Positions 6,757 through 16,291 of a DNA stretch of 64,000 nt are shown here, one piece after another; within the stretch, counting starts at the first letter, position 1, and every line of letters begins with the position of its first letter. This DNA is from Methylocella silvestris (GTDB lineage Bacteria > Pseudomonadota > Alphaproteobacteria > Rhizobiales > Beijerinckiaceae). The stretch lies in assembly GCF_002891535.1 (NCBI RefSeq), contig NZ_PDZR01000022.1, positions 1 to 64,000 on the forward strand, given 5' to 3'. Made by a program: the position numbers and the translations under genes. Under the pieces are notes generated by a model. It was not told where the DNA came from, did no database searches, and saw only the letters and a list, made by a program, of their open reading frames with translations.

Positions 6757-9192
6757 ATGATGACGTCCATGAGGCTGACGGGTTACGCTGACAAATTCAG
6801 CGTCCATCCCGGCGACAAGATCCAATTCTATGTAAACTGCGATGGTCCTGCCGAATATTCCGCAGAGATTGTGCAGATGATCAACGGCGACACCAATCCG
6901 CGCGGACCGGGCTATATCGACGCGAAGATCGCCGCCGATATCAACGGAACATATAGCGGCCGTAAGCAGGTCGTGCACAGTGGCTCCTATGGTTACGCCC
7001 AAGACGCCAGGCCGTTCCGCGTCGAGAGTTTCACGCTTCAGTGTTGGATCTGGCCAACAGCCCCCAAGACGCATCCGCAATATTGGAAACATAGCGCGCA
7101 GGGACTCATCGCCAAATGGTCGCAGGATTGCGGATATGGGCTCTTCATCAACGAGGATGGCTGTCTCGAACTTCGCATCAATGAGCACAGGATCACCACC
7201 GGGGTTCCGATACGCGACCACGCCTGGCATTTTGTGGCTGCGACCTTTGACGCCGCAACCGGCGCGGTGAAGCTTTATCACGAGCCTCAGGTCGTCTATG
7301 CGCTGGACCCGGTCATCGATCCAGTCGAGACAGTTCTGAGCGTGGCGATTAGCCATGCGCCCGTGCCAACGACGATTGCGGCCTATGTTGAGTCTCTTGC
7401 GCCAGATGATCCACTGGCGGCCTCCTCGAAGCCTGCGGGAATCGTATTTGCCGGCAAATACAATGGCAAGATCGACAGCCCGCGCATTTGCAACACGGCG
7501 CTGTCCCGACAAGACATCGAAAGCATGAAGCTTGGCGCCCAGCCCGGATTGACCGAGCGCAGAAATTCCGGCCCATCGGGGCGCCTTTCCGAGACGATCG
7601 TCGCAGCGTGGAATTTCGGCAAGGGCATCGACACGCTGACCGCTTTCGACGAGGGTCCTTATGGCCTCAACGCACAGCTGGTCAATTGTCCCAATCGCGC
7701 CATGACCGGCTATAATTGGTCGGGAACGAATTTCGACTGGAAGCACGCCCCCGACGAGTATGGCGCGATCAGCTTTCACGACGACGATGTGGACGATGCG
7801 CGGTGGTCCGCCGATTTCGAATGGAGCGTGCCGATCGAGGGCGTCAAGAGCCGCTTCTACGCGGCCAAGCTGACGACCGCTGACGGCGACGAGGAGTTCA
7901 TTCCTTTCTGGGTCGTGCCGCGGGTCGGCGAAGAAACCGCGAAGATAGCGGTGATGGTTCCGACGATCAGCTACATGGCCTATGCCAATGAACATGTCGC
8001 CTGCAACGCCGGCGGCGCCGAGCTGTTCACCTATCGCGTGCCGATCATGCAGCAGCAGAACATGTTCCTTTCGGAGCATCGCGAATATGGCGGCTCGATC
8101 TACGATACGCATACAGACGGCACCGGCATTTCGATATCCTCCCGTTTGCGGCCTATTCTGAGCATCCGACCGAAATACGATCACTTTCTCGCGCAGGCGC
8201 CGTGGCAATATCCGGCGGATCTTCACCTGATCTACTGGCTGGAGACGATGGGCTATGAATATGATGTCTTCACCGATGAAGACATCACCTATGACGGCCT
8301 CGCCCGGATCGAGAACTACAATGTTCTCATCACGGGGTCGCATCCAGAGCACAACAGCGGACCGCAGCTTGACGCTCTGCATAATTACACGCAGCGCGGC
8401 GGCCGCCTGATGTATATGGGCGCGGACGCCTGGTACTGGGTACATTCCTTTCATCCGGCCTATGATGGAGCTGGCCGCGGCGTGGTGACGGAGATGCGTC
8501 GCTGCGAATCCGGCATTCGCACGTGGCGCGCCGATCCCGGCGAATATTACCATCAGAGCACTGGCGAACTTGGCGGAATGTGGCGCTTCCGCGGTCGTTA
8601 TCTTCATTCGGTGGCTGGCGTCGGCATGTCTTCGGAAGGGTTTGACATTTCAAGCTATTTCTCGCGCACGCCTGACAGCCTCGATCCCCGCGTCAGCTGG
8701 GCGTTCGAAGGCATCAGCTATGACGAGAAGCTTGGCAATTTCGGCCTTGTCGGCGGCGGCGCGGCTGGTCTCGAACTCGATATCGTTGACACCATGTTGG
8801 GGTCGCCGCCGCATACGCTCGCGGTTGCGACATCGGCGGGGCGCCATACCGAAGCCTATCTGCTTGTGATGGAAGACTTCGGCTTCAATCAGCAGGGCAC
8901 CGACGGCACAACCCATCCGCGGGTGCGTGGCGACATCGCCTATCATGAGACTCCCAATGGGGGCGCTTGCTTTGCGTTCTCGTCGATCGCCTTCTGCGGT
9001 TCGCTGCCGTGGAACAATTGCGACAACAACATCTCGAAGCTGGTGAAGAACGTTCTCGACCGCTTCGTTGTCGACGGCCCTCTCCCGGCGCCGCCGGCGG
9101 GCTCTGTCATGCATCGCGGCCGGGCGGATTACGACGCCACGGCGCCTGAGCATCGCAGCCGCAAGGAGCGTGGCGAGCCCTTGCCAGTCTGA
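6757..9192 (+). CDS. dmfA2: N,N-dimethylformamidase large (beta) subunit
   Basis: Encodes 811 residues against about 762 in known enzymes. The N-terminal third has a LamG/concanavalin-like fold signature (FTLQCWIWPT, WHFVAATFDAATGAVKLYH). The C-terminal half carries the catalytic region. The two Tyr and one Glu known to hold the mononuclear iron of the Paracoccus enzyme are identifiable as Tyr409 (SYMAYANEH), Tyr449 (SIYDTHTDG) and Glu531 (GSHPEH); the spacings of 40 and 82 residues agree within one with the published positions. It lies 45 bases after dmfA1. Substrates are N-substituted formamides; which one is used here is not known. Confidence 0.85.
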   Translation: MMTSMRLTGYADKFSVHPGDKIQFYVNCDGPAEYSAEIVQMINGDTNPRGPGYIDAKIAADINGTYSGRKQVVHSGSYGYAQDARPFRVESFTLQCWIWPTAPKTHPQYWKHSAQGLIAKWSQDCGYGLFINEDGCLELRINEHRITTGVPIRDHAWHFVAATFDAATGAVKLYHEPQVVYALDPVIDPVETVLSVAISHAPVPTTIAAYVESLAPDDPLAASSKPAGIVFAGKYNGKIDSPRICNTALSRQDIESMKLGAQPGLTERRNSGPSGRLSETIVAAWNFGKGIDTLTAFDEGPYGLNAQLVNCPNRAMTGYNWSGTNFDWKHAPDEYGAISFHDDDVDDARWSADFEWSVPIEGVKSRFYAAKLTTADGDEEFIPFWVVPRVGEETAKIAVMVPTISYMAYANEHVACNAGGAELFTYRVPIMQQQNMFLSEHREYGGSIYDTHTDGTGISISSRLRPILSIRPKYDHFLAQAPWQYPADLHLIYWLETMGYEYDVFTDEDITYDGLARIENYNVLITGSHPEHNSGPQLDALHNYTQRGGRLMYMGADAWYWVHSFHPAYDGAGRGVVTEMRRCESGIRTWRADPGEYYHQSTGELGGMWRFRGRYLHSVAGVGMSSEGFDISSYFSRTPDSLDPRVSWAFEGISYDEKLGNFGLVGGGAAGLELDIVDTMLGSPPHTLAVATSAGRHTEAYLLVMEDFGFNQQGTDGTTHPRVRGDIAYHETPNGGACFAFSSIAFCGSLPWNNCDNNISKLVKNVLDRFVVDGPLPAPPAGSVMHRGRADYDATAPEHRSRKERGEPLPV

Positions 9193-9316
9193 CAAGTGGC
9201 GCGGGCAGGAGGCACCGCTTGCGTCCTGCCCGACGCAGCTAGTCATTCCCTTTGTATCTTCGCATGATCCGCGCTGCTTGTCCTTAGCTTTGCGGCTCAT
9301 CATCAGGAGCGAGATC

Positions 9317-10405
9317 ATGCCGGAACATGCGGGCGCCGCGCCGGACTGTGAGCTACCGGTTCAGGGTATGTTAAATCGTTCCGCCCGGCCGCTTCCGCCG
9401 GCTGCTTTCCGGTCGTTGGATTTCGCCAGCGCCGAGGATGCGGCGATCTGGACTCGCTCGTGGGTTACCATCGGTCATGTCGCAGATATACCCCGTACGG
9501 GAGACATCCTGCCCTTTACCGTCGGAACGCATGGCGTTCATGTCGAACGCCTCGCTGATGGCGGATTGATCGGCCGCTTCAACAAGGCGCAGCACGGCGG
9601 GTGCCGATCCGTGCCCGTGCAATGTCAGACCGGCGCGAAAACAAAATGCTCGTTCACCTCCTGCGGCTACAGCCGAGATCGTCGTCCGATCGCAGCAGGA
9701 TCAGCGGAGGACGCCAAGGCGCTTGATCAATATATTGGACTGCGACCGGAGCGACTGTTGCCTGTCGCCGTGAGGACTATCGACGGTCTCATCGCGGTCA
9801 ATCTCGATCCGCGCGGCGCGGAGGCTGCTGACTGGCTTGATCAGGCCCTTCTTCCAGACGTCGCCTCAAATGAAGACTCAACGCAGCAATCCGTACACTG
9901 GCTTGAGTGCAATGCGGATTGGAAATTGCTGGCGTATCAATTGGCCGCCGGGACAGAACTGTCGAGCGGTTTGGATTTTGTCCGCACCTCGATCCTGCTC
10001 GCCGGCGGCGCCAGGGCGACGGCGACGCTTCTTTTTCCAAACGCCGTCATCGTCAGCGCAAACGACGGACATTGCGTGATCATTCTGCAGCCGGTGGCCA
10101 TCGGCCACACTTTATGCCGGATCCGCGTATCCGGCGCCGGTTCGGAGACGAAATCCCCTGAGTCGCTGCTGCAATCCTGGCTTGTGGAGATCTCACCCCG
10201 TCTACAGCAGGCAAAAGCGTCCCAGGCCGCAATTTGCTTCGATCCCACTGATCCAGAGTCTGACTCCGTCCAACGCGGGCCTTTGAGACACGCAGCCGAG
10301 CCTGCGCGCTGGCTCGTATCAAAAATAAGCGAGCAGATCCAGTCTTGCTCGATCACAGCGCCGGGACCGTTTCAAGCGACGGCGCATATAGGGAGACGAT
10401 CGTGA
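9317..10405 (+). CDS. Rieske-oxygenase-like protein with incomplete metal-ligand motifs
   Basis: Encodes 362 residues from the ATG at 9317, which has AGGAGC upstream; longer frames overlap dmfA2. The N-terminal layout (AIWTRSWVTIGHVADIPRTG, then a FNKAQHGGCRS region) follows aromatic-ring-hydroxylating dioxygenase alpha subunits. However, the Rieske Cys-x-His pair reads Ala91-Gln-His93, and the Cys-x-x-His pair is replaced by a CSFTSCGYSRD segment (Cys111, Cys116, Tyr118). In the C-terminal half, after NADWKLLAYQ, the expected His-x4-His iron motif is absent. A canonical oxygenase is therefore unlikely; a different cluster, a binding or a structural role is possible. Being in the dmf operon, it may act on amide products. 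Confidence 0.55.
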   Translation: MPEHAGAAPDCELPVQGMLNRSARPLPPAAFRSLDFASAEDAAIWTRSWVTIGHVADIPRTGDILPFTVGTHGVHVERLADGGLIGRFNKAQHGGCRSVPVQCQTGAKTKCSFTSCGYSRDRRPIAAGSAEDAKALDQYIGLRPERLLPVAVRTIDGLIAVNLDPRGAEAADWLDQALLPDVASNEDSTQQSVHWLECNADWKLLAYQLAAGTELSSGLDFVRTSILLAGGARATATLLFPNAVIVSANDGHCVIILQPVAIGHTLCRIRVSGAGSETKSPESLLQSWLVEISPRLQQAKASQAAICFDPTDPESDSVQRGPLRHAAEPARWLVSKISEQIQSCSITAPGPFQATAHIGRRS

Positions 10406-11100
10406 ATACAGTTGCGCCGGCGCCTGCGGAAGACGAGCTCGCTCTCGCGATCGCCAGCTTCAAGTCCGGCGACTATCCAACCGCCTTTCCGTTCTTCAGC
10501 GCTTTGGCCGAGGCCGGGAATATGGAGGCGCAGGCGTGGCTTGGCTCATTCTACGCGAATGGAACCGGAGGGGTCGCGCCGTCGCTGCCAAAGGCGCTGG
10601 CATGGTATATTCGCGCAGCAGGACAGGGGCATGTGCAGGCCGCGACCAATGTCGGCGCCATGCTGGCCATGGGGCAAGGGGCCCGGCAGGACCGCGCAGA
10701 AGGCGCGAAATGGCTGGCGCAGGCTGCAGAACGGGGCGACCCGATGGCGCAATATAACCTCGCGACGCTCCTGTCCAAAGGCGACGGCGTTCCTGTCGAT
10801 AACAAGCGCGCCGCTGATCTCTACCGACGGGCCGCTGAGACGGGGCATTTTCCCTCGCAGGCGCGGCTTGGGTATTTCTACGCAAATGGCCTCGGAGTGG
10901 AAAAGAATCGCATCGCGGCATTCGCGTGGCTGTCGCTGGCGGCCCGCCACGGCATCGGAATTGCTTTAACGGCGCTGGAATCTCTCGTAGCGGACATGTC
11001 GGGCGAGGAGAAGAAGCGCGGGCTTGGCTTGGCGCAGAAATTCCAGAGTCAGATGGCGTCTGGAACCGCGCCGCCAACAATCAATCCAATCCCGGGCTAA
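10402..11100 (+). CDS. Sel1-repeat (SLR/TPR-like) protein
   Basis: Encodes 232 residues from the GTG at 10402, which overlaps the previous stop (GTGA) and has GGGAGA upstream. At least four Sel1-like repeats are visible, with recurring units such as AQAWLGSFYANGTGG, AATNVGAMLAMGQG, AQYNLATLLSKGDGV and QARLGYFYANGLGV. No signal peptide is seen. Sel1 proteins are adaptors for protein complexes. Its tight coupling to the dimethylformamidase operon suggests an assembly or scaffolding role for that enzyme or its partner, but nothing in the sequence names a target. Confidence 0.75.
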   Translation: MNTVAPAPAEDELALAIASFKSGDYPTAFPFFSALAEAGNMEAQAWLGSFYANGTGGVAPSLPKALAWYIRAAGQGHVQAATNVGAMLAMGQGARQDRAEGAKWLAQAAERGDPMAQYNLATLLSKGDGVPVDNKRAADLYRRAAETGHFPSQARLGYFYANGLGVEKNRIAAFAWLSLAARHGIGIALTALESLVADMSGEEKKRGLGLAQKFQSQMASGTAPPTINPIPG

Positions 11101-11104
11101 GCCG

Positions 11105-11392
11105 ATGACCTACAGCGTGCAGCAGATCAAATTCGAGCTGATAAGCTATGTAAAGGAATTTGGCGGGGATTTTCGTGAATGGTCCGTGGGCGTGGCGGAC
11201 GATGCTCCGAAAGCTCTTTTTGAAATCAACGAAGTGGATCCTGTGCGGGATATTTGGCTTTGGAAGCCTGCCGTCTCGGCAGCCGCGGCCAAACTGGTTC
11301 ACGCCTGGATGACCGGGCGCCAGCGCGCCAATTCGGCGCCAACGAGCGGCGCTGCGGGGGCCAGCGTTTTCATGTTCAAGAAAACGAACTGA
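11105..11392 (+). CDS. Small conserved-type hypothetical protein
   Basis: Encodes 95 residues from the ATG at 11105, five bases after the Sel1 gene stop. It contains EFGGDFREWSVGVADDAP and a later IWLWKPAVSAAAAKLVHAWM segment. These recall small bacterial proteins of unknown function with a W-x-VG-(I/V)-A motif and an Ala-rich amphipathic helix. It is soluble, without signal or membrane segment. It looks like the last gene of the dmf operon, before a 135-base gap to amiE. Function unknown. Confidence 0.55.
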   Translation: MTYSVQQIKFELISYVKEFGGDFREWSVGVADDAPKALFEINEVDPVRDIWLWKPAVSAAAAKLVHAWMTGRQRANSAPTSGAAGASVFMFKKTN

Positions 11393-11527
11393 ACGCGAAT
11401 CAGCAGCTATATCCATTCGGCGGCGCCCGACTTCTACGGGCCGGCTAGCCAATCAAACGCCGGCGTCGGCAGTTTGTGGTGCGACGCAATCGAGGCAGCG
11501 CAGTAATCTCAGCCAAGGAGCAGGCGC

Positions 11528-12634
11528 ATGATGCACGGCGATATTTCCAGTAGCAACGACGGCGTCGGCGTCGCTGTCGTAAATTATAAAATGCCGAGGC
11601 TCCACAGCAAGGCCGAGGTTCTTGCGAACGCCCGAAAAATAGGCGAGATGCTCATTGGCATGAAATCCGGTCTGCCGGGGATGGATCTCGTCATCTTCCC
11701 TGAATATTCGACACAGGGCATCATGTATGATTCGGACGAAATGTATGCGACCGCTGCCGCCGTGCCTGGCGAGGAGACAGAGATCTTCTCAGCCGCCTGC
11801 CGCAAGGCGAAGGTCTGGGGCGTCTTCTCGATAACGGGCGAACGTCACAACGAGCATCCGCACAAGGCGCCATACAACACCCTCATCCTTATCAACAGTG
11901 AGGGTGAGATCGTCCAGAAATACCGCAAAATCATGCCATGGACGCCGATCGAGGGATGGTATCCGGGAGATCGCACTTATGTTTCGGATGGTCCCAAGGG
12001 TCTGAAGATCAGCCTCATCATCTGCGACGACGGAAATTATCCCGAGATCTGGCGGGATTGCGCCATGCGGGGCGCCGAGCTGATCATCCGCTGCCAGGGC
12101 TATATGTACCCGGCCAAGGAGCAGCAAATTCTGATGTCGAAAGCGATGGCCTTCGCCAACAACTGCTATGTCGCGGTGGCCAATGCAGCAGGATTTGACG
12201 GCGTCTACACTTATTTCGGCCATTCGGCCCTCATCGGGTTTGACGGTCGCACGCTTGGGGAATGCGGAACGGAGGAAATGGGAATTCAATATGCTTCGCT
12301 CTCGAAGTTCCTCATTCGCGACGCGCGCAGGACTCAACAGTCGGAGAATCATCTTTTCAAACTGTTGCATCGCGGCTATACAGGCATGGTGAATTCCAAG
12401 GAAAACCAACCGGGCGTCGCAGAATGTCCCTATGAATTCTACCGGCGCTGGATTGAAGATCCCGAAGCCGCCCGGGAGGCTGCGGAGGCGCTCACGCGTA
12501 CGAGCCTTGGAGTCGAGGAATGCCCGATTGAAGGCGTCCCGCTCGCCCCAACCGTGCGGGCGGCGGAAAAGCCGAGGGCGGAGCGGCAGAAAAAACCCGC
12601 CGCCTCGCGTCCGCTCAAACCGGCTTTGCGATAG
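11528..12634 (+). CDS. amiE: Aliphatic amidase (acylamide amidohydrolase)
   Basis: Encodes 368 residues of a nitrilase-superfamily amidase closely matching Pseudomonas AmiE from the MHGDISSSN start onward. The numbering coincides with the Pseudomonas enzyme: catalytic Glu59 (VIFPEY), Lys134 (QKYRKIMPW) and Cys166 ([13 protein letters not shown]). The enzyme hydrolyses short amides such as acetamide, propionamide and formamide to ammonia and the acid in the cytoplasm. The C-terminal about 25 residues are a basic, Ala/Lys/Arg-rich extension not needed for activity. AGGAG precedes the ATG. Its position between the amide importer and the urease operon fits ammonia release from imported amides. 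Confidence 0.93.
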   Translation: MMHGDISSSNDGVGVAVVNYKMPRLHSKAEVLANARKIGEMLIGMKSGLPGMDLVIFPEYSTQGIMYDSDEMYATAAAVPGEETEIFSAACRKAKVWGVFSITGERHNEHPHKAPYNTLILINSEGEIVQKYRKIMPWTPIEGWYPGDRTYVSDGPKGLKISLIICDDGNYPEIWRDCAMRGAELIIRCQGYMYPAKEQQILMSKAMAFANNCYVAVANAAGFDGVYTYFGHSALIGFDGRTLGECGTEEMGIQYASLSKFLIRDARRTQQSENHLFKLLHRGYTGMVNSKENQPGVAECPYEFYRRWIEDPEAAREAAEALTRTSLGVEECPIEGVPLAPTVRAAEKPRAERQKKPAASRPLKPALR

Positions 12635-12658
12635 GGTCGGGAGGCGAGGCGGAAGACA

Positions 12659-13126
12659 ATGCGGGTGATCGATCGAATTCTCGGAAGCCGCCTCGATGAG
12701 GCGCTGGCGGTGCGGCTGCATCATCTCGAGCACCACGACGGCGTCGATTTCTTCACGCTTCAAAGCGCCGATCTCGGACGACGGCGATTGCGGGCGACAA
12801 CCGGCAAAGGCGAAGAAATCGCCCTGGCTCTGCCGCGTGAGCAGCCGCTTTTCGACGGCGCGGTGCTTGCGCTCGAGCGCGACTACGCGCTGATCGTGCG
12901 CGTCGCCGAACAGCGCTGGCTCCGTCTTGTTCCGCAGGACAAGGCAAGCGCGGTTGAGCTTGGCTATCACGCGGGAAACCTGCATTGGCGCGTTCAGTTC
13001 GAGGGCGACGCGCTTCTTGTCGCGCTTGAAGCGCCGATCGAGGATTACCTCGTGCGCCTTGCTGGCCTCGTCGCATCCGGGCGGGTCCAATCCTCCGTGA
13101 AGGCGCCTGAAGTGACGTCATGCTGA
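12659..13126 (+). CDS. ureE: Urease accessory protein UreE (urease 1)
   Basis: Encodes 155 residues of the nickel metallochaperone. The C-terminal metal-binding domain is recognised by ELGYHAGNLHWRVQFEGDALLV, with the conserved Tyr-His-x-Gly-Asn-x-His nickel ligand. The His-rich tail common in UreE is lacking; the paralogue at 42036-42554 has one. It opens urease operon 1 (ureE-F-AB-C-G-D), 24 bases after amiE, and its end overlaps the ureF start by seven bases. Confidence 0.88.
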   Translation: MRVIDRILGSRLDEALAVRLHHLEHHDGVDFFTLQSADLGRRRLRATTGKGEEIALALPREQPLFDGAVLALERDYALIVRVAEQRWLRLVPQDKASAVELGYHAGNLHWRVQFEGDALLVALEAPIEDYLVRLAGLVASGRVQSSVKAPEVTSC

Positions 13127-13857
13127 TGCAATTGCTGATGATGCAGAATGCCGACGCCGCGTTTCCCAGTGGCGGTTTCGCCTTTTCCAATGGCGTTGAA
13201 GGTCTGGGGGCGCTGCGCCGGCCTTTGACGGGGCCTGATCTGACCGATGCCTTGACCGCGTCGCTACGCCATCGCTGGGCGGGCGCTGATCGCGTCGCGC
13301 TGATCGGCGCCTTTCGCGCCAGCGACGACCATGGGGCGCTCAGCCGGATCGACGCCGCCGTTGAGGCGGCGACGCTCGCCGAACCCATGCGTGTGGGCTC
13401 GAAGCGAAACGGACGCGCTCTCCTTGTAACTCATACGAGGCTCGAATCGCCCGGCGCCGCGGCCTTGCACAAGGCGCTGTCTGATGGGCGTCTGCTCGGT
13501 CATCTGCCCGTCATTCAAGGCGCGCTGTGGTGTGGCCTCGGTCTTGGCGAGGCGGAGGCCGTCCTGATTTCCGCCTATCAGGCGGCGGCAAGCATGGCGA
13601 CCGCCGCGATTCGTCTCGGGCATATCGGCGCCATCGATGCGCAGCGCAGCCTTTCGGCGGCACTTGAAGTCATCGCAGACATCGTCCGTCAGCCGATGGA
13701 GCAAGGCGTGACGCCCGGCTCTTCAAAGAACGAAGGCTGTACCGGCGTTGTGCCGCGGCAAAGCCCGAGCCCTGTCATTCTCACGAATTTTACGCCATTC
13801 ATCGAGATCGCCGCGATGCGACTCGCTGGCGCCGATCTGCGTCTCTTTGCCAATTGA
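13120..13857 (+). CDS. ureF: Urease accessory protein UreF (urease 1)
   Basis: Encodes 245 residues. UreF joins UreD and UreG in the complex that gates nickel and CO2 delivery to apo-urease. The start region MQNADAAFPSGGFAFSNGVEGL matches the family's (D)xxFPxGxFxxSxGLE motif. The C-terminal EIAAMRLAGADLRLF region also fits. The middle is all-helical and Ala-rich. It overlaps ureE and is followed nine bases later by the fused ureAB gene. The sequence is divergent from the operon 2 UreF (42544-43227), so the two urease systems are not a recent duplication. Confidence 0.85.
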   Translation: MLMQLLMMQNADAAFPSGGFAFSNGVEGLGALRRPLTGPDLTDALTASLRHRWAGADRVALIGAFRASDDHGALSRIDAAVEAATLAEPMRVGSKRNGRALLVTHTRLESPGAAALHKALSDGRLLGHLPVIQGALWCGLGLGEAEAVLISAYQAAASMATAAIRLGHIGAIDAQRSLSAALEVIADIVRQPMEQGVTPGSSKNEGCTGVVPRQSPSPVILTNFTPFIEIAAMRLAGADLRLFAN

Positions 13858-13866
13858 GGCCCAAAA

Positions 13867-14562
13867 TTGCTGTTGACCCCAACCGAAATGGAACGGCTGA
13901 CGATTTTCACGGCCGCCGAGCTTGCGCGCAAACGACGTGCAAAGGGTCTGAAGCTGAATTACCCCGAGGCGGTGGCGTTCATAACAGATGAAATTCTGGA
14001 AGGGGCGCGGGAAGGACGCAGCGTCGCCGATCTCATCGGCTATGGCTCCACGCTGTTGACAACGGAGGATGTCATGCCGGGGGTCGCCGCAATGACGTCC
14101 GTCCTGCAGGTGGAGGGCCTTTTTCCCGATGGGACAAAGCTTGTCACCGTCCACAACCCGATCCGCCCGAGGGAGGGATCGGACCTTGAGGATTTCGAAC
14201 CTGGGCTGATCACCGCTGCAGAAGGCGAAATCGAATTATCCGCGGGCCGGAGCCTGACGGTCCTCGATGTCGTCAATACGGGGGATCGGCCCGTTCAGAT
14301 TGGCTCGCACTATCATTTCTTCGAGGTCAATCGCGCGCTGGATTTCGACCGGAAGGCGGCGATCGGCATGCGTCTCGACATACCGGCCGGAACGGCCGTG
14401 CGTTTCGAGCCTGGCCAACGCAGAACGGTGGGGCTCGTGGCTTTCGGCGGCACGAGGATGCTCAGCGGCTTCAATAATCTGATGCTGGGAATGGATGACA
14501 GCGAGGACGCGGTTGCGGCGGCGCTCGCCCGCGCCGCCGCCAATGGATTCAAGGGCGCCTAA
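13867..14562 (+). CDS. ureAB: Urease gamma-beta fused subunit
   Basis: Encodes 231 residues combining both small urease subunits. Residues about 1-100 are UreA ([38 protein letters not shown]). A linker of about 13 acidic residues follows. Residues about 115-225 are UreB ([38 protein letters not shown]). The start is a TTG at 13867, chosen because the MxLTPxE beginning of the family falls there; an ATG at 13888 would cut it. Fusion of gamma and beta is known in Helicobacter and a few other bacteria. Operon 2 keeps the two subunits separate. Confidence 0.9.
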   Translation: MLLTPTEMERLTIFTAAELARKRRAKGLKLNYPEAVAFITDEILEGAREGRSVADLIGYGSTLLTTEDVMPGVAAMTSVLQVEGLFPDGTKLVTVHNPIRPREGSDLEDFEPGLITAAEGEIELSAGRSLTVLDVVNTGDRPVQIGSHYHFFEVNRALDFDRKAAIGMRLDIPAGTAVRFEPGQRRTVGLVAFGGTRMLSGFNNLMLGMDDSEDAVAAALARAAANGFKGA

Positions 14563-14574
14563 AGGAGAACGCGC

Positions 14575-16287
14575 ATGGCGATCATTCCTCGCGCCGATTA
14601 TGTAGCCATGTATGGGCCGACCGTTGGCGACAGCATCCGGCTCGCCGACACTTCGCTGACCGCCGTCGTCGAGAGGGACTATGCCGTCTATGGCGATGAA
14701 TGCCTGCATGGCGGCGGCAAGACGCTGCGCGACGGCATGGGCCTCGCCGCAGGACTAACCAACGCAGACGGCGCTCTCGATTTTCTGCTTTGCAATGTGC
14801 TGGTGATCGATCCTGTACTCGGAATCGTCAAGGGCGATCTTGGCATAAGAGGCGGCCGCATCGTTGGCGTGGGCAAGGCGGGCAATCCAGCCATCATGGA
14901 TGGCGTCGATCCACGCCTCATCGTCGGCGCCGGCACCACGGTCCGTGATTGCGAAGGGCTGATCGCGACGGCAGGCGCGATCGACGTGCATGTGCATTTC
15001 GATTCCGCGGCTCTTTGCGACCATGCCATCGCTTCCGGCATAACGACGATGATCGGCGGCTCGCTCGGGCCAATTACGGTAGGCATCGATTCAGGCGGCC
15101 CGTTCAACACCGGCAAGATGTTGCAGGCGGCCGAGCAATGGCCGATCAATTTCGGCTTTCTCGGTCGCGGCAATTCACACAGGCCCGCGCCTATGGTCGA
15201 GCAGATCGAGACCGGCGTTCTCGGCCTCAAAATTCACGAGGACTGGGGCGCCATGCCGGCGACCATCGACGCCTGCCTTGGCGTCGCCGAGGATCACGAT
15301 TTTCAGGTGCAGCTGCATACCGACACGCTGAATGAATCCGGCTTCGTCGAGGATACGCTGCGCGCAATCGGCGGCCGCACGATCCATATGTATCACACGG
15401 AAGGCGCCGGCGGCGGCCATGCGCCAGACATCATCCGCGTCGCGGGGCTGCCGAATTGCCTGCCGTCCTCGACCAACCCGACCAATCCCTATACCGTCAA
15501 CACCTTCGACGAACATCTCGACATGACCATGGTATGCCACCATCTCAACCCGGCGATTCCGGAGGATGTCGCTTTCGCGGAAAGCCGCATCCGCGCGCAA
15601 ACCATCGCCGCCGAGGATGTCCTGCATGATATTGGCGCGATTTCGATGCTTGGCTCGGACAGTCAGGGCATGGGCCGCATTCATGAAGTGATCTGCCGGA
15701 CCTGGCAGCTCGCCTCCAAGATGAAGGATCAGCGCGGCCTGTTGCCGGAAGAGAGAGCGGGCTTTGGCGACAACGCTCGGATCTTGCGCTATATCGCTAA
15801 ATACACGATCAACGCCGCGCGGACCTTCGGCATCGCCGAGCACATAGGCTCGCTGGAAGACGGCAAGATGGCGGATATCGTCATCTGGCGCCCGGCGTTC
15901 TTCGGCATAAAACCGGAACTGGTGATCAAGGGCGGTTTCATCGCCTGGGGCGCGATGGGCGATTCGGCCGCCTCGCTGATGACGTGTGAGCCAATGATGA
16001 TGCGCCCGCAATGGGGCGCATTTGGCCTTGCCAAACAGGCGCTGTCCGCCTGTTTCGTGCATCCGCTGGCGATCGCGCGTGATCTTTCCGGCGAACTTGG
16101 CCTGCGTAAGGCGCTGCTGCCGGCGAGCGGAACGCGCAAATTGTCCAAGGCGGATATGCTGTGGAACGACGCCTGTCCCAACATCCGCGTCGATCCGCAA
16201 ACCTTCGACGTGTTTGTCGATGGCGAAATCGCGACCTGCGCTCCAGCCCGCATATTGCCGCTGGCGCAGCTCTACATGCTGAGGTGA
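14575..16287 (+). CDS. ureC: Urease alpha (catalytic) subunit, urease 1
   Basis: Encodes 570 residues, the normal length for UreC. It hydrolyses urea to ammonia and carbamate in the cytoplasm. The carbamylated nickel-bridging Lys is residue 219 (GLKIHEDWG). Nickel-binding His pairs sit in DVHVHF and in [22 protein letters not shown] and MVCHHL carry the active-site His and flap Cys. [12 protein letters not shown] holds the conserved Asp. Compared with operon 2 it has substitutions around the flap and is clearly a divergent lineage. A good ribosome site (AAGGAGA) precedes the ATG. Confidence 0.95.
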   Translation: MAIIPRADYVAMYGPTVGDSIRLADTSLTAVVERDYAVYGDECLHGGGKTLRDGMGLAAGLTNADGALDFLLCNVLVIDPVLGIVKGDLGIRGGRIVGVGKAGNPAIMDGVDPRLIVGAGTTVRDCEGLIATAGAIDVHVHFDSAALCDHAIASGITTMIGGSLGPITVGIDSGGPFNTGKMLQAAEQWPINFGFLGRGNSHRPAPMVEQIETGVLGLKIHEDWGAMPATIDACLGVAEDHDFQVQLHTDTLNESGFVEDTLRAIGGRTIHMYHTEGAGGGHAPDIIRVAGLPNCLPSSTNPTNPYTVNTFDEHLDMTMVCHHLNPAIPEDVAFAESRIRAQTIAAEDVLHDIGAISMLGSDSQGMGRIHEVICRTWQLASKMKDQRGLLPEERAGFGDNARILRYIAKYTINAARTFGIAEHIGSLEDGKMADIVIWRPAFFGIKPELVIKGGFIAWGAMGDSAASLMTCEPMMMRPQWGAFGLAKQALSACFVHPLAIARDLSGELGLRKALLPASGTRKLSKADMLWNDACPNIRVDPQTFDVFVDGEIATCAPARILPLAQLYMLR

Positions 16288-16291
16288 GCGG

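Noticed and set aside
6451-8607. 718-codon open frame on the minus strand
   Set aside because: It is antisense to dmfA1 and dmfA2, both of which have family motifs; its translation is Arg/Ile-rich without any recognisable domain.
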